From JBCCFK01 sp965262315 (lineage in GTDB: Bacteria > Actinomycetota > Acidimicrobiia > Acidimicrobiales > UBA8592), in NCBI GenBank assembly GCA_965262315.1, contig CBDHFJ010000011.1, forward strand, positions 48,667 to 112,666: DNA of 64,000 nt, in the 5' to 3' direction. Below, one piece after another: positions 53,475 through 63,940 of this stretch. The position numbers and the translations under genes are program-made. Below the pieces are notes generated by a model. The model made no database searches. It was not told the DNA's origin and worked only from the letters and a program-made list of their open reading frames with translations. How positions within the stretch are numbered: the first letter of the stretch is position 1; each line of letters starts with the position of its first letter.

Positions 53475-54356
53475 TTGTCCCCTGCGCCCCCTCCCATCGA
53501 CACCGTCCTGGTCATCGACCCACCGGGCTACGCCCACGGTGCGGTCTTCGCCGAGGTCGCAGACGGCCTCGCCGGCGCGCTCACCGACCTCGGCTCTCAC
53601 GCGAGGTGCGTGCGCGGCGGCGCCGAGTTGTCCGGCGCACGGACACTGGTCCTCGGCGCCAACCTGCTGGCGGCCGACCCCGCACTGGCCCGCGGACTCC
53701 ACCCCGACGCGGTCCTGTTCAACCTCGAGCAGATCCAGGAGCACACGCCCTGGTGCGGCCCCGAGCTGCTGTCGCTGCTCCGACGCCACACCGTCGTGGA
53801 TTACAGCCGGCAGAACATCGAGCGACTGCGATCGATGGGCATCCACGGCGTCGGACTGCTCGAGATCGGCCACCACTCGTCCCTCGAGCGAATCGAGCCC
53901 GGGTCCACCGAAGAGATCGACGTCCTCTTCTACGGGAGCCTCAACGAACGCCGCTCCCGCGTTCTCGCCGAACTCGAGCGGCGAGGCCTGCACGTGTACC
54001 ACGCATTCGGCGTCTACGGCGCGGCTCGAGACGCGTTGATCGCCCGATCCAAAGTGGTCCTCAACGTCCACCACTACGACGCACGAGTGTTCGAGATCGT
54101 CCGGGTCTCGTACCTGTTGGCGAACGGCCGCTTCGTGGTGTCGGAGTCCGGCGGCGATCACGAGCTGGAGGCGCCCTTCTCGGACGGCCTCGCCTTCGCC
54201 GACTACGACGAGCTGGCGGACGTGTGCCACCGGTTCGTGCAGAACCCGGGAGCCAGGGCCGCAGTGGCGGCGCGCGGGCGAGAGCTCATGCGCGCCCGCC
54301 CTCAGACCAGCTACCTGGCCGCAGCGTTCCCGGCGACCGCAGGGATCCGCGCATGA
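53475..54356 (+). CDS. CgeB-like glycosyltransferase
   Basis: 293 residues if TTG 53475 is used: GAGG lies six bases upstream and the preceding 27 residues from ATG 53394 look non-native. GT-B-like pattern: VLVIDPPGYAHG, LFNLEQIQEHTPWCG, VVDYSRQNIERLRSMG, EEIDVLFYGSLNERRSRVLAEL, and the C-terminal HHYDARVFEIVRVSYLLANGR (two adjacent motifs) with VVSESGGDHELEAPF. Resembles CgeB/maturation-type transferases. First gene of a seven-gene operon with overlapping starts. Confidence 0.8.
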   Translation: MSPAPPPIDTVLVIDPPGYAHGAVFAEVADGLAGALTDLGSHARCVRGGAELSGARTLVLGANLLAADPALARGLHPDAVLFNLEQIQEHTPWCGPELLSLLRRHTVVDYSRQNIERLRSMGIHGVGLLEIGHHSSLERIEPGSTEEIDVLFYGSLNERRSRVLAELERRGLHVYHAFGVYGAARDALIARSKVVLNVHHYDARVFEIVRVSYLLANGRFVVSESGGDHELEAPFSDGLAFADYDELADVCHRFVQNPGARAAVAARGRELMRARPQTSYLAAAFPATAGIRA

Positions 54357-55357
54357 GCCGGCTGAAGATCGCCGTGATCGGCGCCGGAGCCATGGGGGCG
54401 CTGCACGCGCGGTCCATCGCATCGAGCGATCGCGCCCACCTCACCGAGGTCATCGACGTCCGGCCCGACCGGGCGAGGGACGTCGCCGCCCGCTACGGCG
54501 CCGTGGCCCACGACGCCGGACGCACCCCGAGCGCCGACGCCGTGGTGATCGCGGCACCCACCGCGCGACATGTCGAGCTGGCCACCGACCTGCTCGGCCG
54601 AGGGACCCCGGTGCTGGTCGAGAAGCCGTTGGCTCCGCACGCCGACGGGGTGCGCCAGATCATCGCCGCGGCGAGAACCCACGACACCGCGGTGATGTGT
54701 GGGTTCGTCGAGCGGTTCAACCCGGTCGTCATCGCCGCGCAGGACATGATCGACGAGCCCTTCGTCCACTGGGTGTCGATGCGGCACTCCCCACCGGCGG
54801 GCCGCCAGACCAGCCACGTCGCGACCGACCTGTTGATCCACGACGTGGACCTCGCGTTGCGCCTCCACGGCACCAACCCCATTCATCTCCTTCCCGATCT
54901 CGACGGCCCGCGCCTGCCGGAGGTGACCGGCGCGGTCGGCCGACCCGGCGACCCGATCGCGGGCGAGGTCGCCGACTGCACCATCGTGATGGACGACGGG
55001 GCGGTCGCCACCATGTCCGCCAGCCGCATCGGCCAGCGCAAGGTCCGCGATGTCCGAATCATGACCGCCGGCGCCCTGTACGAACTCGACCTGCTCCGCC
55101 ACGACATCACCATCTATCGCCATGTCCACCACGGTCCGGGCCTGCGCGACGCCAGCTACCGGTCCGAGACGGTGATCGAGGTGCCCTTCGTGCGCGCCCA
55201 CCAGGAGCCGCTGGCCTCCCAGCTGGACCACTTCATCGATCTCGTGCGCGGCGACGCCGACCCGCTGGTGGAGATCGCCAGCATGTGGATGCCGCATCAA
55301 CTGATGGAGGCGCTGTGCGGCCCGGCGACCCGTCCCGAGCTGGAGGTCCTGTCATGA
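54353..55357 (+). CDS. Gfo/Idh/MocA oxidoreductase, nucleotide-sugar dehydrogenase-like
   Basis: 334 residues. IAVIGAGAMGALHARSIAS at the N-terminus binds NAD(P); VLVEKPLAPHADG carries the conserved Lys; FVERFNPVV and HDVDLALRLHG follow. Coupled by ATGA to both neighbours. Next to a DegT aminotransferase, it probably acts on a UDP-sugar to make the 3-keto (or related) intermediate for amination, as in Wlb-type pathways (inference). Confidence 0.88.
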   Translation: MSRLKIAVIGAGAMGALHARSIASSDRAHLTEVIDVRPDRARDVAARYGAVAHDAGRTPSADAVVIAAPTARHVELATDLLGRGTPVLVEKPLAPHADGVRQIIAAARTHDTAVMCGFVERFNPVVIAAQDMIDEPFVHWVSMRHSPPAGRQTSHVATDLLIHDVDLALRLHGTNPIHLLPDLDGPRLPEVTGAVGRPGDPIAGEVADCTIVMDDGAVATMSASRIGQRKVRDVRIMTAGALYELDLLRHDITIYRHVHHGPGLRDASYRSETVIEVPFVRAHQEPLASQLDHFIDLVRGDADPLVEIASMWMPHQLMEALCGPATRPELEVLS

Positions 55358-56484
55358 CCCTCGCCGACCTGATCCTCGTCGACCACGACACCCCCACCAC
55401 CGACGTCCGCATGTGCGCCGACGCCGTCGCGCCCGGCGCTGCCGCGCTCGTCGCCGAGGTGCTGGCCAGCGGCCAGGTGGCCTCGGGCCCCAAGGTCGAA
55501 GCCTTCGAGGAGGCTTGCGCCGCGATGGCCGGCACCGAACACGCGGTGGCGGTCACCAACGGCACGGTCTCCCTCGAGCTCCTGCTCGACGGGTTGGGGA
55601 TCGGTCCCGGCGACGAGGTGATCGTGCCCGCCTTCACGTTCGCCGCCACCGCGACGGCCGTCCTGCGCGTCGGCGCCACGGCACGCATGGTCGACGTGGG
55701 CCCCGACGGCACCATCGACGTCGAGGCCGCCGAAGCGGCCATCGGCCCGCGGACGGCGGCGATCCTGCCGGTCCATCTGTACGGCCTTCCGGCCGCGGCG
55801 CCGCGACTCGCCAGTGCGTGCGCCCGATTCGGCCTGGCGCTGATCGAGGACGCGGCCCAGGCACACGGCGCCGCGATCTGGGGCAAGCCGGTGGGCGGCT
55901 GGGGCCACGGATCCTTCTCCTTCTACGCGACCAAGAACGTCAGTTGTGGGGAAGGCGGGGCCGTCACCACCGACGATGCCGAGCTCGCCGACCGACTCCG
56001 TCTCCGCCGGAACCAGGGCATGCGAGAGCGCCACCTCCATGTCGAGGTGGGCACGAACCAGCGGATGTCGGATCTGCACGCTGCGCTCGGCCTGGCATCG
56101 ATCGCCCGACTGGAGCGCAACGCCGCTCGGCGCCGCCATCACGCCGCCCGCCTCACCGAGGGCATCGGCGACCTCGACCTCGGAATCCCGAGCGAGCCCA
56201 TGGGCTGGCGCCACGCGTGGCACCAGTACACGATCACCCATCACGATCGGGACGGACTCAGCGCCCACCTGCGATCGCGCGGGATCGAGACCGGTGTCCA
56301 CTACCCGAGGCCGTTGCATCACCAACCCGCGTTCGCCGGCCACCGGCGCGTGCGCGCCGACTCCTGCCGGCAGGCCACCCGTTGGGCCGCCACCTGCCTC
56401 TCGTTGCCCGTCCACCACGACCTCACCGACGCCGAGACGGACCGGGTCGTGACCGAGGTTCGCCGAGCGCTGGGGGCCGCGTGA
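55354..56484 (+). CDS. DegT/DnrJ/EryC1/StrS-family PLP aminotransferase
   Basis: 376 residues. Standard features: SGQVASGPKVEAFEEACA, TNGTVSLELLLDGLGIGPGD, PAFTFAATATAV, LIEDAAQAHGA, the PLP Lys in FYATKNVSCGEGGAV, and NQRMSDLHAALGL. It would aminate a keto-sugar nucleotide. Sits directly after the Gfo/Idh enzyme with an ATGA overlap and is followed by the acyltransferase-like gene with a GTGA overlap, consistent with a three-step acylamino-sugar pathway. Confidence 0.92.
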   Translation: MTLADLILVDHDTPTTDVRMCADAVAPGAAALVAEVLASGQVASGPKVEAFEEACAAMAGTEHAVAVTNGTVSLELLLDGLGIGPGDEVIVPAFTFAATATAVLRVGATARMVDVGPDGTIDVEAAEAAIGPRTAAILPVHLYGLPAAAPRLASACARFGLALIEDAAQAHGAAIWGKPVGGWGHGSFSFYATKNVSCGEGGAVTTDDAELADRLRLRRNQGMRERHLHVEVGTNQRMSDLHAALGLASIARLERNAARRRHHAARLTEGIGDLDLGIPSEPMGWRHAWHQYTITHHDRDGLSAHLRSRGIETGVHYPRPLHHQPAFAGHRRVRADSCRQATRWAATCLSLPVHHDLTDAETDRVVTEVRRALGAA

Positions 56485-57438
56485 CCATCCTGGACACCAC
56501 CACCGTTGACCTCCGGATCCAACCGGACGAGACCGAGGCGCACCTGAACCTCTTCGCCACCCGGTCCTACAACGGGCGGAACCTCGCGGGCCGCCGACCG
56601 CTACCTGCGGATCGACCACCACGCCGACGGACGCCTCATCGGCAGCTTCGTCGGTGTGGCCACCGGCGACACGTTCTCGTCGGGCTTCAGCGCGCCGTTC
56701 TGTGGGCCGGACCTGGTGAGGAACCGAGAGACACCTGCCAACGTGCAGAGCCTGGTCGACCACACGTTGTCCGAGCTGCGCGATCGGGCCATCGCCTCGG
56801 TCCGCGTCAAGGCCCGCCCGATGTCGTATTCGGCCAGCGAGACCTACGTCGTCCACGCGCTCTTGCACCGCGGCCTGACCGTGGCGTCCAGCGAGCTCAG
56901 CTACGGCATCGACCTGTCCGGCATGACGGACCGCGACGCGTATCGCTCCTCGTTGAAGGCTCCGGCCCGCCGAGCCCTTCGCCACGCCGACGACGCCGAC
57001 TGGGATCATCGGCTGGCGGTGACCGACGACGAGTTCGCGGTCGGCTACGACGTCATCGCTGCCAACCGGGCCACACGGGGCCACCCGCTCCGCCTCTCGC
57101 TCGACTACCTGCTTCGGTTGCGTCACGACCTCGGCGACCGCATCCGGTTCTTCGTCCTGCACCACGCGGGCACACCGGTGGCCGCTGCCCTGCTGTACCG
57201 ACTTCGCCCCGACATCGAGTTGGTCGAGTATTGGGGCGACCATCACGACCTCCCCCGCTCGCCGATGAACCGGCTGGCCGAAGAGGTCTGCGGCCGGGCG
57301 ATCGAGGAAGGCATCCGCCTGCTGGACCTGGGCATCTCCTCGGTCCACGGCGAACCCAACCACGGCCTGATCCAGTTCAAGCAGTCGATCGGCGCCACGG
57401 CCGAACTCCGCCTCGACCTGGAGGGCACCCTGACATGA
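56481..57438 (+). CDS. GNAT/FemAB-like acyltransferase, reading frame interrupted once
   Basis: GTG 56481 opens MTILDTTTVDLRIQPDE and runs to YNGRNLA near 56590. One extra base (ctcgcgggccgcc) then shifts the frame. After removing it, the protein continues ADRYLRIDHHADGRLIGSF to the stop at 57438, giving 318 residues. The C-terminal half is an acetyltransferase-like domain: YGIDLSGMTDRDAYRSSLK, VIAANRATRGHPL, FFVLHHAGTPVAAALLYRL, and ISSVHGEPNHGLIQFKQSIG, the FemAB/GNAT signature. Likely N-acylates the amino-sugar made by the upstream enzymes. Start overlaps the upstream stop. Confidence 0.78.
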
Positions 57439-58172
57439 CCCTCCTCGACCCGGCAGGTCCGGTCGATGAGCCCGGCTATGCCGACCGCTACGACCCGGAC
57501 ACCCACTTCGACCGCTGGTACACCGATGCCACGGCCGACGTGATCGCACCGACGGTTCGCAACGGCGACCGTCTCCTCGAGCTCGGCTGCGCCACCGGCC
57601 GCATGACCGCCGCGTTCTGCGAGCGGGGGGCGGACGTCGTGGGCCTGGATCACAGCGCCCACTACCTCTCGCGGGCACGCGACCGTTGCCCCGATGCCGA
57701 GCTCGTCCAGACCGACATCGAGGCGTGGCTGCGCGACACAGCGACCGACCACGACGGCTTCGACCACATCGTCGCCGCGAACGTCGTCCACGAGCTGCGT
57801 TCCCTCCACGACGTGTTCGCTGCCTGCCGGCGTCTGATCCACAGCGACGGGGCGCTCCATGTCACCCTCCAGAACCCGCACTCGGTCCATCGGCTGACCG
57901 GCCGGGCGCTCGGCGTGATCACGCACCTCGCTGAGGTGACGCCCACCGGCCGAGACCTGCTGACTCTCGAGATCCACGACGCCGATCAGCTCACGCACGC
58001 GTTGACTCGCGCCGGCTTCGTCGTCGTCGCCCGCCAGGGCATCATGCTCAAGCCGTTCCCCAATGCGGAGATGGAACGCCTCACCGAGAACCAGCTGCGA
58101 GGCCTGATCGCCGTGGCGCGCGACTTCCCGGACCACAGTGCGATGAACCACCTCGTCGCCAGGCCGGCATGA
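57435..58172 (+). CDS. SAM-dependent class I methyltransferase
   Basis: 245 residues. SAM motif I is RLLELGCATGRMTAAF, with VVGLDHSAHYLSRA as the acidic strand-2 motif and VQTDIEAWL and HIVAANVVHEL after it. A C-terminal region with PHSVHRLTGRALGVI and EIHDADQLTHALTRAGFVVV follows. Overlaps the upstream gene by ATGA. Target is unknown; sugar O- or N-methylation fits the cluster. Confidence 0.85.
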   Translation: MTLLDPAGPVDEPGYADRYDPDTHFDRWYTDATADVIAPTVRNGDRLLELGCATGRMTAAFCERGADVVGLDHSAHYLSRARDRCPDAELVQTDIEAWLRDTATDHDGFDHIVAANVVHELRSLHDVFAACRRLIHSDGALHVTLQNPHSVHRLTGRALGVITHLAEVTPTGRDLLTLEIHDADQLTHALTRAGFVVVARQGIMLKPFPNAEMERLTENQLRGLIAVARDFPDHSAMNHLVARPA

Positions 58173-58227
58173 CCGGAAACGCGCGGGACCGCGCTGCCGG
58201 CTTCACGGGCGATGCGAGGGTGAGACG

Positions 58228-59616
58228 ATGACCGACCACGTCGTGGTCGGCGCGACCGTCGCGGCCCTCGCCGCAGTGGAGCGGCTTGCGACCGCCGGAC
58301 AGCGCGTCCGCTGGTTGTGCACCGGTCGACCGGGCGGTGCGTTCGCGCCGATGACAGTCGCCGGTCGCCGAGTGGGCCTCGGGCTCCGTCTCATCGAGCG
58401 TGAGTACGTCGCCGGCGAGAACGACCGGGTTCCCCCGTCCCCCGACGAGTACGTCCCCAGCCACGCCGGCCATCGGCCGTGGATGGGGCTCGTCGCCGAC
58501 TATCTCGACGACCTGGTCCCCGTCATGGAGGCGGCCGAGACCCCCCAACTGGTTCGCGGCACGGCCCGTGTCGACGACTTCACGCTCACCGGGCAGCTCG
58601 GCGCACTCACCGGCCTGCTGGACCGCACCACCCTCGCCACGATCGCGGCCGAGGCCGACGCGATCCGCGAGACCGTCGATTCCCCGAGCGGGGCGCTGGC
58701 CCGCCCCGGCAGCGACGCCTCACTCAGGACGGTCTCGCTGGCCAACCACGGACCGACGTTCCATCAGCGGGTGGTCGAGCCCATCGCCGACGCGCTGGTC
58801 GAAGGCGGCTCCGCTCGGATCGAGGCCCGGCAGCGACACAAGGTGTGGGCACCCGTCTACTGGCCGCAGACCCTCTGGGAGGCCGCGAGCGGCAGAACCC
58901 CGGGCTTCGATCCTCGACGAACCTTCTGGACCGATCGACGAGGCGGGATGAGCGAGGTCGTCAGCGCGCTGACCGACCGGATCTCGACCCTGCCGACCGT
59001 CCAGCGAAGCAACGTCGGACGCCTCACCCACCTGGTGACCGAGGGCGAGACCGTCTTGCTCGCGTTCGAACACGGTCACGTGGACCGAGCGCACCGACCC
59101 GTGATCGCCACGTCACCCTCGGAATTGTTCCAGGCCGCCGGCCACATCCACGAGCCCCAGCGGGTGACGATGGGCTTCCGGTGGGTGGAGGTCGGCGAGA
59201 CCGCCGTGCTTCGCACCGGCGCCACCACCATCCTCGACGACCCGGCGGGCGTGTTCCGCATCTGTGCCGGGTCGCCGCGCCGCGACGGCGACGGCCGCGA
59301 GCGTCGGGTGCTGTCGATCGAGCTCAGGCGAGGCGCAAACCCCACCGACGGGGCCGTCCTGGCCGCGTGCCATCGAGTGGGGCTGATCGACGCAGCCGCG
59401 CCCGCCCACGTCATCGGCGCGCGCACCATCCCGGCCTTCGCCGCGCCGTCGGCCGAGAACCGGCAACGCTTCGAGCACAGCCTGGAACTGGTCCGAGCCG
59501 AGCACCCACAGGTGGCGCTCCTCGCCGGTGCCGCCGCACACGGTGCCGATCCCCTCAACGAACAACTCTTCGCCGGCATGCACCACGCCATGGAGGTCTG
59601 CAGTGCTCTCGCCTGA
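58228..59616 (+). CDS. FAD-dependent oxidoreductase-like protein (amine oxidase/UGM-like fold)
   Basis: 462 residues. N-terminal dinucleotide-binding pattern VVVGATVAALAAVERLATAGQRV with a relaxed glycine pattern (VGATVAA rather than GxGxxG), then GRPGGAFAP. A mid domain with RQRHKVWAPVYWPQTLWEA and a C-terminal FAD-contact-like end LLAGAAAHGADPLNEQLFAG are present. GAGGGTGAG before ATG 58228 is a strong ribosome-binding site. UDP-galactopyranose-mutase-like or protoporphyrinogen-oxidase-like; the loss of the second glycine makes cofactor binding uncertain. Confidence 0.7.
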   Translation: MTDHVVVGATVAALAAVERLATAGQRVRWLCTGRPGGAFAPMTVAGRRVGLGLRLIEREYVAGENDRVPPSPDEYVPSHAGHRPWMGLVADYLDDLVPVMEAAETPQLVRGTARVDDFTLTGQLGALTGLLDRTTLATIAAEADAIRETVDSPSGALARPGSDASLRTVSLANHGPTFHQRVVEPIADALVEGGSARIEARQRHKVWAPVYWPQTLWEAASGRTPGFDPRRTFWTDRRGGMSEVVSALTDRISTLPTVQRSNVGRLTHLVTEGETVLLAFEHGHVDRAHRPVIATSPSELFQAAGHIHEPQRVTMGFRWVEVGETAVLRTGATTILDDPAGVFRICAGSPRRDGDGRERRVLSIELRRGANPTDGAVLAACHRVGLIDAAAPAHVIGARTIPAFAAPSAENRQRFEHSLELVRAEHPQVALLAGAAAHGADPLNEQLFAGMHHAMEVCSALA

Positions 59617-61804
59617 GTCACTCGACGCGTTCGCGCACGAGTACTACCTGAACCAGGGAATCGACACGATCGACCTGGAGGAACGAGCGCAGCTCCACAG
59701 CGTGCCGCGGTTGATCGAGGCCCTCGACGGTCGGGCGCCCGTGCTCGAGATGGGGTTCGGCACCGGCCTCATCACCGCCGAGCTCCTGCGCCGCGACGTC
59801 CCCCTCGAGATCGTGGAGGGATCGCCGGTGCTGGTCGACGAGGCAAGGCGCCGCCACCCGACCCTGCCGGTTCACCACGCGATGTTCGAGTCGTTCGAGC
59901 CGACCCGTCGGTACGGCGCCGTCCTCGCGCTGCACGTGCTCGAACACGTCGACGAGCCCGTCACCGTGCTCGAGACGATGCGACCCTGGCTCGCCGATGA
60001 CGGCGCGCTGGTGGTGGTCGTGCCCAACGCCGAGTCGCTGCACCGGCGGATCGCCGTCGAGATGGGGTTGCACGACCAGCTCGACGACCTCGGCCCGTCG
60101 GACCGACTGGTCGGCCACCAGCGCGTGTACGACCTCGATCGTCTCACCGCTGATCTGGACGCTGCCGGCTACGACGTCACCCTCGACTTCGGGTACCTGC
60201 TCAAAACGGTCCCGAACTCGATGATGCTCGACTACCCGACCGCGATGGTCGAGGCCCTCAACACCATCTCGGACCGGATCCCCACACGCGACCTGGCCAA
60301 CATCGGGGTGCGAGCGATCCCACGCGGCTCCAGCAGGGCCCGGCCGGCCGCTCGCGGGACGGGCACGATCACCGCGCTGATCCTGGCTGACGGCGACGCC
60401 ATGGCGGCCTCGATCACGGCGTCGAGCGTCGAGGACGTCGCCGACCACACCCGGGTGCTGGACCGTTCGGTCATCGACTGGACCGATTCGGTGGTGACCA
60501 GCCGGGTCATCGACGAGGTGACCGACGAGTGGATCATGGTCCTGGGGGCCGGGGAACGTTTGCGCGTCGGTGATCCGGCGGTGTTCCGGACCGAGGTCTT
60601 CGACACCGACGATGACGCCGTGACGCTCCACGTCGGGCTGGGCGCCGAAGTTCGGCTGCACCGACGTGGTCCGGCGGCGATGCTCGTGATCGGCTCACCC
60701 GACGGCGAACCGATCCGCTCGGCAGCGGTGGTCCCGGCGCACGTCGGCGGCGAGAGCGAGCCGGCGGTGTCGGTCATCGTCCCGACCTTCAACCGGCCGG
60801 AGCTGCTCGCCCGGTGCCTCCGCGGCCTGTGCACGCAGACCACCGACGACCTGGAGGTCATCGTCGTCAACGACGGCGGCCTCGACGTCGGCGACGTGGT
60901 GCGACCGTTCCGGCACCGGCTCGACGTGCGCCTGGTGACCCAGGCGTCCAACGGTGGCGCCGCCGCCGCGGCGAACGCCGGACTGGCGCTGGCCCGCGGG
61001 CGCTACGCCCACTTCCAGGCCGACGACGACACCGTGCAACCCCACCACGTCCAGCTGTTGCAGACCGTGCTGGACGAAGCCCGTGACCAGGGCGAACCCC
61101 TCACCGTCGTCTACGGGCCCGCGCTGATGTTGCACGAGGACCGGCGGGGCGAGGTCGTCTCCGGCGAGATCGTGTTCCAGGGCCACGACGACCCCGATGA
61201 ACTGCGCTGGCGCAACGTGATCGTCGGCGGCACGGCGATGTTCGACCGCGAGACGGCGCTGCGGATCGGCGGTATGAACACCGACTACGAGGTGCTCGAG
61301 GACTGGGACTTCTGGCTGCGGATGGCGGCCGAGGGACCGATTCGCTACATCGATGCCGCGACGGCCGAGTACCGGATGCGGCCAGGCGCGGCGAACGTGA
61401 CCAACCAGGCCAAGCCCCGCTTCTACGACAGCCTCCTCCGCCTGTACCGCGAGCACCCCGTTGCGGCCGGATCCGAGGCGGAGGAGCAGCGCGCCGCCGA
61501 GATCGAGCGGCAGGCCGACACCCATCGCGACGGGTTCGCCTGGGAGCACACGGTCGCCGTGATCGGCAGCGGCGATCTGCCGGCGCTGGTCGAGACCATC
61601 CAGCGCGGCATGCAGGAGGCAGCCACGTCGTCCATTCAGCTCATCGTGCACGAGCTGCGCTCGCCCCAGGCCGACGCCATCCTCCAGGATCTGGCCCGGG
61701 ACGCAACGGTCTGCCTCCACGAGGTGCTCGACGAGGCCGCCTGTCGGGCTCGCATCGCTCGGCAAGCGGGTGGTCGCGAGCTGACGATCCTCACCGCAGG
61801 CTGA
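59603..61804 (+). CDS. Methyltransferase - degenerate GT-A - GT2 fusion protein
   Basis: 733 residues from GTG 59603, with GGAGG six bases upstream. The start overlaps the previous gene by 14 bases. Domain 1 (about 35-200): a class I methyltransferase with VLEMGFGTGLITAELL and LALHVLEHVDEPV. Region 2 (about 255-375): a degenerate GT-A-like stretch with VIDEVTDEWIMVLGAGERL. Domain 3 (about 390-640): GT2 with VSVIVPTFNRPELLARCL, VIVVNDGGLDVGD, the DxD motif FQADDDTVQPHH, and EVLEDWDFWLRMAA as the catalytic ED region. A helical tail ends in GRELTILTAG. The fusion implies methylation and transfer on the same glycan. Confidence 0.85.
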   Translation: MLSPESLDAFAHEYYLNQGIDTIDLEERAQLHSVPRLIEALDGRAPVLEMGFGTGLITAELLRRDVPLEIVEGSPVLVDEARRRHPTLPVHHAMFESFEPTRRYGAVLALHVLEHVDEPVTVLETMRPWLADDGALVVVVPNAESLHRRIAVEMGLHDQLDDLGPSDRLVGHQRVYDLDRLTADLDAAGYDVTLDFGYLLKTVPNSMMLDYPTAMVEALNTISDRIPTRDLANIGVRAIPRGSSRARPAARGTGTITALILADGDAMAASITASSVEDVADHTRVLDRSVIDWTDSVVTSRVIDEVTDEWIMVLGAGERLRVGDPAVFRTEVFDTDDDAVTLHVGLGAEVRLHRRGPAAMLVIGSPDGEPIRSAAVVPAHVGGESEPAVSVIVPTFNRPELLARCLRGLCTQTTDDLEVIVVNDGGLDVGDVVRPFRHRLDVRLVTQASNGGAAAAANAGLALARGRYAHFQADDDTVQPHHVQLLQTVLDEARDQGEPLTVVYGPALMLHEDRRGEVVSGEIVFQGHDDPDELRWRNVIVGGTAMFDRETALRIGGMNTDYEVLEDWDFWLRMAAEGPIRYIDAATAEYRMRPGAANVTNQAKPRFYDSLLRLYREHPVAAGSEAEEQRAAEIERQADTHRDGFAWEHTVAVIGSGDLPALVETIQRGMQEAATSSIQLIVHELRSPQADAILQDLARDATVCLHEVLDEAACRARIARQAGGRELTILTAG

Positions 61805-61830
61805 GCGCCGACGAGCGCGACGTCGACCGT

Positions 61831-62636
61831 TCAGGACCCGGGCGGGTACGCCTCGTCGAGCGCGGTCCGGATCTCGGCGATCAGCGATGCCGCCTCCTCC
61901 ACCGAGGCGCCATCGAGGATCCGACGCATCAGGGCCGAGGCACAGATGACGCCGTCGGACTCGGCCGCAGCCACGACGGCAGTCTCGCCGTTGGAGATGC
62001 CGAACCCGACCAGCGCCGGCTTGTCGGTGATCGCCTTGACGCGTCGGGACAACACGGTGGCGGCATCGTCCACGCCATCGCGGGCACCCGTGGTGCCCAT
62101 GGTCGAGACCACGTAGACGAAGCCGCGGGCCTGGTCGACGATGCGACGGAGGCGATCGTCGTCGGTGACCGGAGCAGCCAACAGGATGTTCTCGATGCCG
62201 GCAGCCTCGGCCGCCGAGTTCCACTCGCCGGCGAGCTCCATCGGCAGGTCGGGAAGGATCGTGCCCCGCCCACCGGCAGCCGCCAGATCGCTGGCGAACC
62301 GTTCGTGGCCGTACCGGTACACGAGGTTGTAGTGGGTCATCGCGATGAGCGGGACGGCGAACTCGCGGTCGCGCAGCTCGCGCAGCGCCGCCGCCGGAGT
62401 CATGCCTGCGTCGAGCGCGACGACCGACGCCTCCTGGATGGTCGTGCCGTCGATGGCGGGGTCCGAGAACGGGATGCCGATCTCGACGGCGTCCGCGCCG
62501 GCCTCGATGACCGCCTCGACGAGCTCGACCCAGTCCGGGCACAGCCCGGCGGTCACGTACGGCAGGAGGAGGCGCCGCTCCCGGCGACGGTCGGTCAGGT
62601 GGTCTTGGAGCGACTGGTGGGCGACGGTGGTGGTGC

Positions 62637-62640
<4 letters not shown>
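61831..62640 (-). CDS. trpA: Tryptophan synthase alpha chain
   Basis: 269 residues. Catalytic Glu53 in AVEIGIPFSDP and Asp64 in PAIDG are in place; the phosphate-binding VGFGISNGE loop, TMGTTGAR loop and final SALMRRI are normal. It cleaves indole-3-glycerol phosphate and channels indole to TrpB. ATG overlaps the trpB stop by four bases (ATGA). It is the last gene of the trpBA operon. Confidence 0.96.
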
Positions 62641-63838
<1,198 letters not shown>

Positions 63839-63839
<1 letters not shown>

Positions 63840-63852
63840 AATTCTAGAATTA
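63839..63852. promoter_or_regulatory. AT-rich palindrome TAATTCTAGAATTA at the trpB start
   Basis: A perfect 14-base palindrome that overlaps the first base of the trpB start codon, striking in GC-rich surroundings. On the trpB strand it contains TAGAAT, a good -10 hexamer, one base from the ATG. It could be an operator for a tryptophan or MarR-like regulator, or the -10 of a leaderless promoter, or both. The rest of 63853-63940 shows only weak stems. Confidence 0.55.
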
Positions 63853-63940
63853 GCACACGAGAACGTTCCCCACAAGCGGGTTCCACCCCCGGCCGACCCC
63901 AGTCCGCGCCGCGGGGCGGCAGCCCAGGCGGAGCTGGGTC

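Noticed and set aside
55297..57678. 793-residue minus-strand open frame
   Set aside because: Covers the DegT aminotransferase and acyltransferase region in antisense; the forward genes have clear motifs and overlapping starts.
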